A stretch of DNA of 41,302 bases. Origin: Thermodesulfovibrionales bacterium. GTDB taxonomy: Bacteria > Nitrospirota > Thermodesulfovibrionia > Thermodesulfovibrionales > SM23-35. A program made the translations under genes and the position numbers. Shown here piece by piece: positions 6,953 to 15,419 of the stretch. The notes under the pieces are model-generated. The model ran no database searches and was not told the origin of the DNA. It was given only the letters and a program-made list of their open reading frames with translations. Position 1 is the first letter of the stretch, and each line of letters opens with the position of its first letter. The stretch is taken from assembly GCA_030019415.1 (NCBI GenBank), contig JASEEX010000016.1, positions 1-41,302 on the forward strand. The letters run 5' to 3'.

Positions 6953-7812
6953 TTATTTCTGTTGCAAGCGGAAAAGGCGGGACAGGTAAAACTACAGTAG
7001 CGGTTAATTTAGCATTAGCCCTGAATAATGTCCAGTTTCTTGACTGTGATGTAGAAGAACCCAATGCCCATCTATTTCTGAAGCCAGATATAAAAGATAG
7101 AAAAATCGCAACTGTCCCGGTTCCTGTGGTTGATGAGTCAAAATGTGATTATTGTGGAAAGTGCAGGGATATCTGTGCATATGGTGCTATTGCTGTAATC
7201 CCACAAGACGAAGAAATGAAAGGAAGCATTTTAATCTTTCCACATCTCTGTCATAGTTGCGGGGGATGCAGTTTGTTGTGCCCCCAAGACGCAATAAAAG
7301 AGGGCAACAAGGAAATCGGTATTATCGAGGTGGGAAGTTGCGGAGGTATTCAGTTCGTCCACGGGAAATTAAATATTGGTGAGATAATGTCGCCTCCTCT
7401 AATCAAACAAGTCAAAGAATACATTAATCCTGCACGTACTGTTATAATTGATGCTCCTCCGGGAACATCCTGTCCCGTTATTGCCTCAGTCAAGGGGAGT
7501 GATTTTTGTATACTCGTCACTGAACCAACTCCTTTTGGTTTAAATGACCTGGTTTTAGCAGTTGAGGTTCTGGAAAAATTACAGATTCCCCATGGGGTAG
7601 TGGTAAATCGTTCGGATATCGGAGATAATAAAGTAGATTTATATTGTAAGGAAAAAAACATCTCCATCCTCATGCGCATTCCTTTTAATAAAGAGATTGC
7701 TCTTTTATACTCAAGGGGAATACCTATAGTTGAAGAAAAAAAGGAATACGTAAGGAAGTTCCAGGAGATGTTTAATCTAATAGAAAATAGAAACTATCAA
7801 TATGAGATTTAA
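6949..7812 (+). CDS. MinD-type P-loop ATPase with inserted 2[4Fe-4S] ferredoxin domain (first of two)
   Basis: 287 residues. The deviant Walker A GKGGTGKT is at 8-15 and DAPPGTSCPV is the Walker B/Switch II region. A ferredoxin module is inserted at about 60-115 with two CxxCxxCxxxC motifs (C66, C69, C72, C76 and C101, C104, C107, C111). This is the architecture of the paired ATPases in ORP operons of Desulfovibrio and of related archaeal and bacterial clusters. Members probably couple ATP hydrolysis to cluster or electron transfer; the reaction is not proven. It overlaps the upstream MBL gene by 4 bp and the downstream trmO by 11 bp. Its partner is at 8407-9255. Confidence 0.92.
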   Translation: MIISVASGKGGTGKTTVAVNLALALNNVQFLDCDVEEPNAHLFLKPDIKDRKIATVPVPVVDESKCDYCGKCRDICAYGAIAVIPQDEEMKGSILIFPHLCHSCGGCSLLCPQDAIKEGNKEIGIIEVGSCGGIQFVHGKLNIGEIMSPPLIKQVKEYINPARTVIIDAPPGTSCPVIASVKGSDFCILVTEPTPFGLNDLVLAVEVLEKLQIPHGVVVNRSDIGDNKVDLYCKEKNISILMRIPFNKEIALLYSRGIPIVEEKKEYVRKFQEMFNLIENRNYQYEI

Positions 7813-8236
7813 ACCCATAGGAATAATTCATTCACCCTTTAAAAGCATACAGGAGTGCCCGATTCAGCCATCCAGATCAAAGGCAATTGGCGAGGTTGAA
7901 ATATTCAAAGAATATCAAGAGGGACTGGAAGATATCGAGGGTTTTTCCCATTTGATCCTGATATACCGTTTTCATAAGTCAAAAGGATATTCTTTAAAAG
8001 TAAAACCCTTTTTAGATGATAAAATACGGGGATTATTTGCCACGAGGTATCCAAGGAGACCAAATCAGATAGGTTTATCCATAGTGAAGTTATTAAAACG
8101 TAAAGAAAATATCTTATCCGTAGAAGGTATAGATGTAGTCGGTAAGACACCTTTATTGGATATAAAGCCCTATGTGCCGGATTTTATTCCAGCAGGAAAA
8201 GTTAAAATCGGCTGGTTGAAAGGAAAAATAAAGTGA
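7802..8236 (+). CDS. TrmO-like tRNA-methyltransferase family protein (first of two)
   Basis: 144 residues, TsaA/TrmO (YaeB/VirR) family: FKPIGIIHSPF at the start, the core FSHLILIYRFHKS, and ATRYPRRPNQIGLSIVKLL, then GIDVVGKTPLLDIKPYVP. E. coli TrmO methylates N6 of t6A37 in tRNA with SAM. Many short relatives sit in metal-cofactor clusters of anaerobes and may do something else. It overlaps the upstream ATPase gene by 11 bp, so it is part of that operon. A paralogue is encoded at 17427-17876 on the other strand. Confidence 0.85.
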   Translation: MRFKPIGIIHSPFKSIQECPIQPSRSKAIGEVEIFKEYQEGLEDIEGFSHLILIYRFHKSKGYSLKVKPFLDDKIRGLFATRYPRRPNQIGLSIVKLLKRKENILSVEGIDVVGKTPLLDIKPYVPDFIPAGKVKIGWLKGKIK

Positions 8237-8258
8237 ACTGGAATTTTTTTAATCAAAG

Positions 8259-8383
8259 TGTCATTCCCGTTTATTGGGAATCTTTCTTAAAAAAGAAGGA
8301 TTCTGGACCGATCCCCGACAGAGCGGGGACAAGAGCCAGAATGAGGAATAGGGAAGAAGGATTTCGGACAAGCCGAAATGACA
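8259..8383. repeat. Dispersed repeat, GTCATTCCCG family
   Basis: About 125 bp starting GTGTCATTCCCG and ending CAAGCCGAAATGACAA, with an internal GATCCCCGACA..GCGGGGAC stem. It fills the gap between trmO and the second MinD-type gene. Confidence 0.65.
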
Positions 8384-8406
8384 AAAAAGAATAGGGGTAT
8401 TTTCAG

Positions 8407-9255
8407 GTGAAACAAATAGTCATAATCAGCGGAAAAGGTGGTACAGGAAAAACGGTATTAACTGCATCCTTCGCTGCCTTGGCCACAAATAAGGTCATGG
8501 TGGATTGTGATGTAGATGCAGCAGATTTACATCTACTATTACAACCTGAAATAAAAGAGAGACATGAATTTAGAAGTGGTGTAACCGCCATGATTGATAA
8601 AGAGCTATGTCAGGAGTGTGGTGAGTGTATTTCTGTTTGTCGTTTTGACGCCATAAGTGAAAATTTTATAGTTGATCCAATATCATGTGAGGGATGCACT
8701 ATTTGTAGTTATGTCTGTCCGGCAGGCGCCATTACACTGGAAGAAAATATTTCCGGCGAATGGTTTATTTCTGATACAAAGTATGGCCCTCTCGTCCATG
8801 CGAAATTAGGCATTGCCGAAGAGAATTCCGGAAAACTCGTAAGCGTAGTAAGGCAGAAAGCAAAAGAAATTGCCGAAAAAGAAAATCTGGATTATGTAAT
8901 CATTGATGGACCTCCAGGGATCGGTTGCCCTGTAATTGCTTCCCTATCAAATGTAGACTTAGCCATGATAGTTACCGAGCCAACACTTTCAGGGATTCAT
9001 GACATGGAGAGGGTTGCCAAGGTATCAAAACACTTCGGAATTCCCACAAAGGTTGTCATAAATAAATTCGATATTAATCCGGAAAACAGTGAAGATATTA
9101 AGAGAATTTGTCAGAAAGAAGATATAGAGGTTTTAGCACATTTGCCCTTTTCTCAGAGAGTGAGTGAGTCAATAGTTCAGGGTATACCACTTGTTGAATT
9201 TTGCAACGACAGAATAGTGGAGGATATATCTCTTTTATGGGAAAGGATCAGATAA
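8407..9255 (+). CDS. MinD-type P-loop ATPase with inserted 2[4Fe-4S] ferredoxin domain (second of two)
   Basis: 282 residues, starting with GTG. The Walker A GKGGTGKT is at 9-16, DGPPGIGCPV is the Switch II region, and the inserted ferredoxin module is at about 62-110 with C68, C71, C74, C78 and C94, C97, C100, C104. It is clearly a distant paralogue of the ATPase at 6949-7812. The two-ATPase arrangement is conserved in ORP-type clusters, where they may form a heterodimer; heterodimer formation here is inferred. The ribosome-binding site is weak. A radical SAM gene follows after 3 bp. Confidence 0.92.
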   Translation: MKQIVIISGKGGTGKTVLTASFAALATNKVMVDCDVDAADLHLLLQPEIKERHEFRSGVTAMIDKELCQECGECISVCRFDAISENFIVDPISCEGCTICSYVCPAGAITLEENISGEWFISDTKYGPLVHAKLGIAEENSGKLVSVVRQKAKEIAEKENLDYVIIDGPPGIGCPVIASLSNVDLAMIVTEPTLSGIHDMERVAKVSKHFGIPTKVVINKFDINPENSEDIKRICQKEDIEVLAHLPFSQRVSESIVQGIPLVEFCNDRIVEDISLLWERIR

Positions 9256-9258
9256 TAC

Positions 9259-10179
9259 ATGAGATATGTGTACGGCCCTGTGCCTTCAAGAAGATTAGGT
9301 TTTTCTTTAGGTGTAGATATAGTTCCGTATAAAACCTGCACTCTTGATTGCGTTTATTGTCAACTTGGAAGGACGACTCAAAAGAATGTTGAAAGAAAAA
9401 TGTATACTCGAAAGAACGATATCCTCGAAGAAGTAAAAGAAGTTTTGAACAAGAAACAGCGTATAGATTATATAACCTTTTCTGGCTCTGGAGAGCCAAC
9501 ACTAAATTTAGATATCGGTGAATTAATAAGAGAGATAAAGGCGCTAACCTCTATTCCGGTGGCAGTTCTCACAAATGGCACATTGCTTTTTATGGAGGAC
9601 GTACAGAAAGACCTCCTGGGAGCAAATATGGTTCTTCCTTCTCTGGATGCTGCTTCTCAGAAGGTATTTGAAAAGATAAATAGACCTCATAATTATTTAA
9701 AAATAGAATCTATTATTGATGGTCTAAAAAGATTTAGAAAATTTTACAGAGGTCAGATATGGCTCGAGATTATGTTAATAAAAAATTTTAACGATAATAC
9801 AAAAGAACTTTTTAGAATAAAAAATGCTATATCCGAGATACAACCCGATAGGGTTTATCTGAATACTGTTGTCAGACCCCCGTCTGAATTTTATGCAAAA
9901 CCACTTAGCAGAGATGAAATGATGGCTGTAAAAAATTTTTTAGATAAAAGTTGTGAGGTTATTGCGGAGTTTCATGGCCAAAGGGCTGAAGAACCCCAAA
10001 ATGTTGAAGATGCTATCGTCGAAATGACAAAAAGACGTCCGGTAACAATTGTCGATATATCGAATGTTCTTGGAATCTCCGTAGCTAATGCTAAACAAAT
10101 GATAAAAAGACTAAAGGCAAAAGGCAGGCTTAAAGAAAAGCAATATCAGGGGGAAAAATACTATTCATATTATAAATAA
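9259..10179 (+). CDS. Radical SAM protein with C-terminal winged helix
   Basis: 306 residues. The start YGPVPSRRLGFSLGVDI, followed by CTLDCVYC (C27, C31, C34), is the CxxxCxxC [4Fe-4S]-SAM site. SGSGEPTLN is the SAM-binding GGE-like motif. The last 60 residues (TIVDISNVLGISVANAKQ...) form a winged helix. This subfamily is very often encoded beside MinD-type ferredoxin ATPases and is related to wyosine/Elp3-like radical SAM proteins by its first motif; its substrate is unknown. The 3-bp spacing to the ATPase indicates one operon. The winged helix suggests nucleic-acid binding. Confidence 0.88.
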   Translation: MRYVYGPVPSRRLGFSLGVDIVPYKTCTLDCVYCQLGRTTQKNVERKMYTRKNDILEEVKEVLNKKQRIDYITFSGSGEPTLNLDIGELIREIKALTSIPVAVLTNGTLLFMEDVQKDLLGANMVLPSLDAASQKVFEKINRPHNYLKIESIIDGLKRFRKFYRGQIWLEIMLIKNFNDNTKELFRIKNAISEIQPDRVYLNTVVRPPSEFYAKPLSRDEMMAVKNFLDKSCEVIAEFHGQRAEEPQNVEDAIVEMTKRRPVTIVDISNVLGISVANAKQMIKRLKAKGRLKEKQYQGEKYYSYYK

Positions 10180-10187
10180 CCAAAATA

Positions 10188-10330
10188 AGAGATGCTTCAC
10201 GGAGTTTACCCTGAATAATATAAGAGATTTTTCCCCGAATTCATTTCGGGGTCGAGTGACAGTTGGTAAAGGGTTCAGCATGATATGCTGTATATTTGTC
10301 ATTCTGAGGCAAAGCCGAAGAATCTCTAAC
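10188..10330. repeat. Dispersed repeat block between the radical SAM and ABC genes
   Basis: Contains GAGATGCTTCACGGAG, CCCCGAATTCATTTCGGGG (perfect stem), GGGTTCAGCATGATATGC and GTCATTCTGAGGCAAAGCCG arms, i.e. a mosaic of both dispersed families. No coding sequence is evident in 10180-10388. Confidence 0.6.
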
Positions 10331-10388
10331 TCAGGACGGGCTCAACCAATCCCGTTTTAAAGAATAAGCCGATATCATAAAAGAATTT

Positions 10389-11081
10389 ATGGAGAACGAT
10401 TTCATATTAAAAGTGGAAAACCTGTGGGTGAGGTTAGATAATCAAAATATTATAGAAAATCTGTCTTTTCAGGTAAAGAAAGGGGATGTGGTTACAATTT
10501 TAGGCCCCAATGGAGCGGGGAAGACAGTTTTACTCAAAGCCTTATTGGGTTTCTTACCATATAAAGGAGAAATAAAATGGAAATCAGGTATTAAAATCGG
10601 TTATGTTCCCCAGAGACTACCATTCATAAAGGACATCCCTTTAAGCGTGAATGATTTTTTTAAATTGAAAAAATCTTCTGAAAAAGAAACAAAAGAGATC
10701 TTAGATTCTGTTGGATTCAAAGAGGATTTTCTGAAGAAAAAAATAGGCGATTTATCTTCAGGACAGTTTCAGAGAATATTGATAGCATGGGCTCTTATCA
10801 GAAACCCGCAGGTCTTACTCTTTGATGAACCGACTACTGGTATCGACATCAGCGGTGAGGAGACTGTTTATAATCTTTTAGCGAGATTGAAGCAGGAAAG
10901 AGACTTAACAATGTTATTGATTACACATGATTTAAGCGTTGTGTATAAGTTTTCGACTGATGTTATCTGTTTAAACAAGCACCTGATATGTTATGGCCCT
11001 CCCCAGGAGGTCTTAACCTTGGAGAGTTTGCGGGAACTTTTCGGTGAAGAAGTAAAGTATTATCAACATAAACACTATTAG
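10389..11081 (+). CDS. Metal ABC transporter ATPase, ZnuC/MntB-like
   Basis: 230 residues. Walker A GPNGAGKT at about 38-45, Q-loop GYVPQR, signature LSSGQFQR, Walker B VLLFDEPTTGID, switch His in LLITHD. The short length and closeness to the ABC-3 permease that follows after 4 bp place it in the zinc/manganese/iron chelate import family. No periplasmic binding protein or regulator gene is adjacent, which is unusual. The metal is not predictable from sequence. It acts at the cytoplasmic face of the inner membrane. Confidence 0.9.
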   Translation: MENDFILKVENLWVRLDNQNIIENLSFQVKKGDVVTILGPNGAGKTVLLKALLGFLPYKGEIKWKSGIKIGYVPQRLPFIKDIPLSVNDFFKLKKSSEKETKEILDSVGFKEDFLKKKIGDLSSGQFQRILIAWALIRNPQVLLFDEPTTGIDISGEETVYNLLARLKQERDLTMLLITHDLSVVYKFSTDVICLNKHLICYGPPQEVLTLESLRELFGEEVKYYQHKHY

Positions 11082-11085
11082 GAAT

Positions 11086-11850
11086 ATGGGGAATCAACTT
11101 TTATTAAGCTTAACTGCTGGAATTTTTATTGGGGGTGTAGCCGGATATTTGGGTTCTCTAATGTTAAGCAAAAGAATGGCTCTGGTGGCAGGTCCACTTG
11201 GTCACTTGACGCTGCCAGGAATAGCTCTTGCCTTACTATATGATTTTAATGTCTCTTTAGGTGCCTTTCCTTTCGTTATCTTAGGGATAGTCTTGATCTG
11301 GTTATTTGAGATAAGAACGAAATTACCAATCGAGGCTTTAACAGCTATTGTTTTTGCCTCAGGGGTAGCTATTACTTTCTTATTTTTACCCATTGAACAG
11401 GCAGAAACAGCCTTAGTGGGTGATATTTCCAGGGTAACTTTCTGGGAAACAGTTATCTCTGTCATTGTAGCCCTTTTTCTCTTTTTAGTATTAAAAAAGA
11501 TTTATTCAGAAATGGTTCTGATTAATATTTCTGAAGACTTAGCCAAATCTGAGGGTATAAGTGTTAAGAAATATAATCTTGTTTATTTAGTTTTGATTGC
11601 AATTATTGTTGCATTAGGAGTGAAAATGGTCGGTGGCCTCTTAACAGCCGCATTAGTGGCAATTCCAGCTTCTGCTGCAAGAAACATAAGCGGAAAATTA
11701 GCTCATTATACCTTTGGGGCAATGATTATTGGAGCGGTATCTTCTTCACTTGGCATTCTACTCGCTGAACTATCAGAATTTCCTGCCGGTCCTTTGATTA
11801 TATTGGTCAATGCGTTAATCTTTTTGATTTCGATTATTTTTAAAAGATAA
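11086..11850 (+). CDS. Metal ABC transporter permease, ZnuB-like (ABC-3 family)
   Basis: 254 residues with about 7-8 hydrophobic segments. Typical ABC-3 features are LVAGPLGHLTLPGIALA near the N-terminus (a conserved Gly-His region in TM2) and KMVGGLLTAALVAIPASAAR near residue 185, the conserved coupling and pore segment. It pairs with the ATPase encoded just upstream to form an importer for Zn, Mn or Fe. A broken ABC-3 permease tail occurs at 38533-38781. Confidence 0.9.
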   Translation: MGNQLLLSLTAGIFIGGVAGYLGSLMLSKRMALVAGPLGHLTLPGIALALLYDFNVSLGAFPFVILGIVLIWLFEIRTKLPIEALTAIVFASGVAITFLFLPIEQAETALVGDISRVTFWETVISVIVALFLFLVLKKIYSEMVLINISEDLAKSEGISVKKYNLVYLVLIAIIVALGVKMVGGLLTAALVAIPASAARNISGKLAHYTFGAMIIGAVSSSLGILLAELSEFPAGPLIILVNALIFLISIIFKR

Positions 11851-11938
11851 GGAAGGAGGTGGTCTTATACAGAATACGAAAGTGATAGCTGAATCTGTAA
11901 GCAAGTGTTTAAAAAGTTTCAACTGAAAGGAGAGAAAG

Positions 11939-12151
11939 ATGCCTGTAAGATTAAGAAGGCGTTTGAGAATGTGGCCTTATTGTCGTTATTGGGGTTGGTG
12001 GCACCATCCTTATGCTCCTCCACCTCCATGGTGGATGGAAAGGCCAACCCCTGAAGAAGAAATAGAAGACCTTAAGGAACATATTGAGATGCTGAAGGAA
12101 GAATTGAAGGCTGCTGAAGAAGAGTTAAAGGAGTTAGAAGAGTCCAAATAA
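11939..12151 (+). CDS. Short DUF5320-like protein
   Basis: 70 residues: a Trp/Tyr/Pro-rich first half (WPYCRYWGWWHHPYAPPPPW) and a highly charged coiled-coil second half (EEEIEDLKEHIEMLKEELK...). It shares the YAPPP + coiled-coil layout of the DUF5320 protein at 1257-1667 but lacks the MPxGDxTGP start. A good GAAAGGAG precedes the ATG. Function unknown; self-association through the coiled coil is likely. Confidence 0.7.
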   Translation: MPVRLRRRLRMWPYCRYWGWWHHPYAPPPPWWMERPTPEEEIEDLKEHIEMLKEELKAAEEELKELEESK

Positions 12152-12225
12152 CGCACAAAAAATAAGATAGAAAGAAAGGTGCTGTGGAATCCAGCTGTCC
12201 AGAATTGAAAAACTGAGGTAAGACT

Positions 12226-13437
12226 ATGAAAAAAAGTTTTCAAAGAGAAATAAAAGATCTCTCTCGCATTTACAATCTTTCTCCTGCTATATCTGCCTCG
12301 ATCATACCTTTAAGAGAGGCTGAAAGTAGAGGACTAATTTTAGACCTCGGAGAACCTCATGATCTTGCTTCTATGATCTCCGGATACGATGCCCTTTTTT
12401 CAACTGGATTGTCGAAAGATTATATTGACAAAAGAGGATTTAATTTGTTCATATCACTGAGGGAATTACTTCAGAATGCTCTGGATGAAGAGGAGATGGT
12501 AACCGGGAAGCCTTATGCCCAGCTCGAACAGGACAGCCTCGGAACATGGATCATGGACAGGGGTCGTGGTATTACATTGGAAGCACTTCGCATGGGCGAG
12601 AGCAACAAGGAATGCTGGTTAAGGGGATACTACGGAGAGGGATTAAAACTGGCAGCATCTTACCTCACTCTTAATCAAATCCCTGTCTATATATTCACAC
12701 AGAATATGGTTTTTAGATTTAAAGTTCTTCCGCAAGATGCGAAAAATCCCGGAATATTTATTCTTCTGGGCAGGGCTAAAGAGGAAGTAAAGGGAACGAG
12801 AATTCTCTTGGCTGGTTACAGGCCAGACCCAGAATTTATTAAAAAGATGGTACGCTTCCGGAATAATGAACTCGAAGGTAAACTCATCGCAAAAGAAAAA
12901 TTTTTCTCTGAGGATTGCCCTAAAAAAATGCCTTCTGCAATCTTTGACTTTCCCAATTTGCTTTATATAAGAAATATGTATGTTGGCGAGATGAGCCAGG
13001 TCGCTAAAAGGAAATCCCTACTGAGCTATGATCTCTGGTGGGTCCGGCTTGATGTCTCCAGAAAGCTCATGACACAAACTACACCACAACTATTTTTGGA
13101 GATTGCAAAGTTGCTTGAGCTTTCAGCAGTTGCAAGGAGAAAGTTCGTTGAGAAGCTGGTAGAAACGGGAATGCTCAAGAAAAAACCTATTGAAAAGGGA
13201 TTCGTAATTGAGTTTATGCCAATATTCTCTATCGTTGAGGGACACCTTTTTGTATATGCCTTTCCAGATGGAATGTTGGATGCCTTTGCCGATGTCCTGG
13301 GACTTGCAGAGAAAAGAGATCTCATACGTCGGGTTACTTCGCATGAAGAAGTAGAAAGAGCTATTTCACAAGGACTGATTCCATTATTACTTCCTTACGA
13401 AATTTCTGATAGATTTAGTAGCATCCCATCATTATAG
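12226..13437 (+). CDS. GHKL (Bergerat-fold) ATPase-like protein of unknown function
   Basis: 403 residues. The three ATP-binding boxes are visible: N-box LRELLQNALDEEE (E80, N84, D87), G1 box MDRGRGI (D111, G113, G115) and G2 box GYYGEGLKLA (134-143). This is the fold of Hsp90, MutL, gyrase B and histidine kinases. There is no kinase H-box, no GyrB/MutL transducer motif and no membrane segment. The C-terminal 250 residues match nothing I recognise. The start is placed behind GAGGTAAG. It stands alone after the DUF5320-like gene. An ATP-driven conformational or chaperone-like role is possible, but no function should be assigned. Confidence 0.7.
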   Translation: MKKSFQREIKDLSRIYNLSPAISASIIPLREAESRGLILDLGEPHDLASMISGYDALFSTGLSKDYIDKRGFNLFISLRELLQNALDEEEMVTGKPYAQLEQDSLGTWIMDRGRGITLEALRMGESNKECWLRGYYGEGLKLAASYLTLNQIPVYIFTQNMVFRFKVLPQDAKNPGIFILLGRAKEEVKGTRILLAGYRPDPEFIKKMVRFRNNELEGKLIAKEKFFSEDCPKKMPSAIFDFPNLLYIRNMYVGEMSQVAKRKSLLSYDLWWVRLDVSRKLMTQTTPQLFLEIAKLLELSAVARRKFVEKLVETGMLKKKPIEKGFVIEFMPIFSIVEGHLFVYAFPDGMLDAFADVLGLAEKRDLIRRVTSHEEVERAISQGLIPLLLPYEISDRFSSIPSL

Positions 13438-13555
13438 AACAAAGATTTGGTAAGGTTTACATGGGATAAATTGTGTGATATATATAAAGAAAAGAAAATT
13501 CCAATCAGACTTCAAGAGATTAGGTGTACGCTATAAGGACATGGTGGTTTAAAAA

Positions 13556-13648
13556 ATGCCTATCTATGAGTATGAATGCCGAAGCTGTAAAGAAAGATTT
13601 GAGGTATCTGTTAAATCTTCTTATATTTGTTCAACGGGGCCTACTTGA
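13556..13648 (+). pseudogene. Truncated FmdB-like zinc-ribbon remnant
   Basis: An open frame of 30 residues begins MPIYEYECRSCKERFE, the FmdB start with its first CxxC, and stops after YICSTGPT, where the second CxxC should be. The normal FmdB length is 60-110 residues. Damage by mutation or deletion is likely. The interval 13438-13750 otherwise contains only the next remnant. Confidence 0.6.
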
Positions 13649-13656
13649 ACGATTAA

Positions 13657-13740
13657 TTAGGAGGCAGGTTACCTCCCTGTGTTATTGAAAGTGGAGATGT
13701 AAAGGTAGGAGATTCTATAAAAGTAATGAGAGAACAATGA
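13657..13740 (+). pseudogene. Possible C-terminal remnant of a MOSC-domain protein
   Basis: A frame bounded by TAA (13654) and TGA (13738) reads CVIESGDVKVGDSIKVM near its end. This resembles the end of short MOSC domains (xVxxGGxVKVGDxIxV), which carry sulfur or bind molybdenum cofactor. No start and no N-terminal part exist. Identification is tentative. Confidence 0.4.
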
Positions 13741-13750
13741 AGAGGTAAAG

Positions 13751-14593
13751 TTGAAGAAAATACGAATAACGATATTATGTGAGAATTTAGTAGGTCGATT
13801 AGTCGGTTCAGGGGAACACGGATTTTCTGCTTTTATTGAAATTGATAAAGAAAATTACCTCTTCGATACAGGCAGTGGTCATTCCATAGTGGCAAACTCT
13901 CTTGTCTTGGGTAAAGACCTCCGAACAGTCCGAAAAATCTTCCTCAGCCATGGACACTATGACCATACAGGAGGACTTCCTGAAGTCCTCAGATTGAGGG
14001 GGAAAGTGAATGTTTATGCCCATCCTCACGTTTTTTTAGACAGAATAGCAGTCCTTAAAGAAGAGACTAAAGAAACAAAACGATTTGTGGGAATTCCTTT
14101 TAAGAAAGGTTATCTCGAATCCTTAGGAGCAGATTTTGTTTTTAATACAGAATTTATTGAGGTGGAGAACGAGATATTTTTGACCGGGGAAGTGCCAAGA
14201 AAAACCCCTTTTGAGAAACCGGATCCAAGACTATTCGCCGAAGTGAATGGAAAGATAACTCAGGATATTTTCCTTGACGATCAATCTCTTATCATCGATA
14301 CTGAAAAAGGGCTTATCCTGATTCTCGGATGTGCCCACTCTGGAATGATTAACATCATTAATCATGTTATCAATAAAACAAGGGAAAAGAAGTTCTACGC
14401 CATTCTGGGTGGAACCCATTTAGATTTTTTAACTTCAGAACAAATGGAAGAATCGATCAAGTCTCTTAAGAAAATTGAAGTTGAAAAAATTGGAGTCTCT
14501 CATTGCACGGGTATGAAGGCAGCGTTTCGACTCCATCAGGAATTCGGGGACCGATTCTTCTATGGATGTGTAGGGAGTGTTTTAGAGATTTAA
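13751..14593 (+). CDS. Cytoplasmic MBL-fold metallo-hydrolase
   Basis: 280 residues, TTG start behind AGAGGT. SHGHYDHTGG gives the metal ligands H67, H69, D71 and H72; ILGCAHSGM and GGTHLDF add later His ligands; a C-terminal SHCTG matches the end of the exported relative at 6164-6952 (GPCHCTG). Unlike that protein, it has no signal peptide. It belongs to the same dihydropterin-synthase-like MBL group; its reaction is unknown. Confidence 0.87.
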   Translation: MKKIRITILCENLVGRLVGSGEHGFSAFIEIDKENYLFDTGSGHSIVANSLVLGKDLRTVRKIFLSHGHYDHTGGLPEVLRLRGKVNVYAHPHVFLDRIAVLKEETKETKRFVGIPFKKGYLESLGADFVFNTEFIEVENEIFLTGEVPRKTPFEKPDPRLFAEVNGKITQDIFLDDQSLIIDTEKGLILILGCAHSGMINIINHVINKTREKKFYAILGGTHLDFLTSEQMEESIKSLKKIEVEKIGVSHCTGMKAAFRLHQEFGDRFFYGCVGSVLEI

Positions 14594-14612
14594 GTGTGGA
14601 AAACTTAAGATC

Positions 14613-15392
14613 ATGAAGGTTGCGAGCTTTAATGTCAATTCCATAAGGGCAAGATTAAAAATAATTCTTGAATGGTTGAAAAAAGAATCTCCTGACGTTC
14701 TCTGTCTTCAAGAAACAAAGATAGCCGACAAAGACTTTCCTCAAAAGGCATTTGAGGATATACATTATTATTCAGTCTTTTGTGGCGAGAAATCATACAA
14801 TGGAGTAGCCATACTGAGTAAAAGGCCTATAGAAAATATCAGAATAGGGTTTGATGAATATAAATCAGAAGGCACACGGATAATTACCGCCACAATAGAT
14901 AAAATCCCTACAGTCAATACCTATGTGCCTCAGGGTTTCTATCCCCTCTCAGAAGAATTCAGGGAAAAACTGGATTGGCTTGAGAGGTTATGCTATTACT
15001 TCAAAGAATATTTCAGTCCTGACAAACCACTGATCTGGGTGGGAGATTTCAATGTTGCCCCTGGACCGATAGATGTATATGATCCGGAATTTCTACTTGG
15101 TCAGGTAGGCTTTCATCCTGATGAACATACACACCTGCAGAGAATAAAAGATTGGGGCTTTGTTGATGTTTTCCGATTACACCACCCTGAGCCTGAGCAA
15201 TACACCTTCTGGGATTATCGTATAAAAAATGCTGTCAATCGCAAAATGGGCTGGAGGATTGATCACATCTGGGCAACCAAACCTCTCGCAAAAAAATGTA
15301 ACAAAGTATGGATAGACATCGCTCCGAGACTTGCAGAAAAACCGTCGGATCATACATTTATTGTTGCAGAGTTTAAGAATAGACGGGAATGA
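14613..15392 (+). CDS. xthA: Exodeoxyribonuclease III
   Basis: 259 residues, full length for the family. Motifs of the AP-endonuclease/exonuclease/phosphatase fold are MKVASFNVNSIRAR, LQETK (catalytic Glu), WVGDFNVAP (Asp and Asn), FWDYR, MGWRIDHIW and the C-terminal PSDH. It cuts DNA at abasic sites and degrades 3' ends in base excision repair, in the cytoplasm, with a divalent metal. It follows the MBL gene by 19 bp. Confidence 0.95.
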   Translation: MKVASFNVNSIRARLKIILEWLKKESPDVLCLQETKIADKDFPQKAFEDIHYYSVFCGEKSYNGVAILSKRPIENIRIGFDEYKSEGTRIITATIDKIPTVNTYVPQGFYPLSEEFREKLDWLERLCYYFKEYFSPDKPLIWVGDFNVAPGPIDVYDPEFLLGQVGFHPDEHTHLQRIKDWGFVDVFRLHHPEPEQYTFWDYRIKNAVNRKMGWRIDHIWATKPLAKKCNKVWIDIAPRLAEKPSDHTFIVAEFKNRRE

Positions 15393-15419
15393 AAGCATCA
15401 ATTACAGAAAGGCAAGAAA

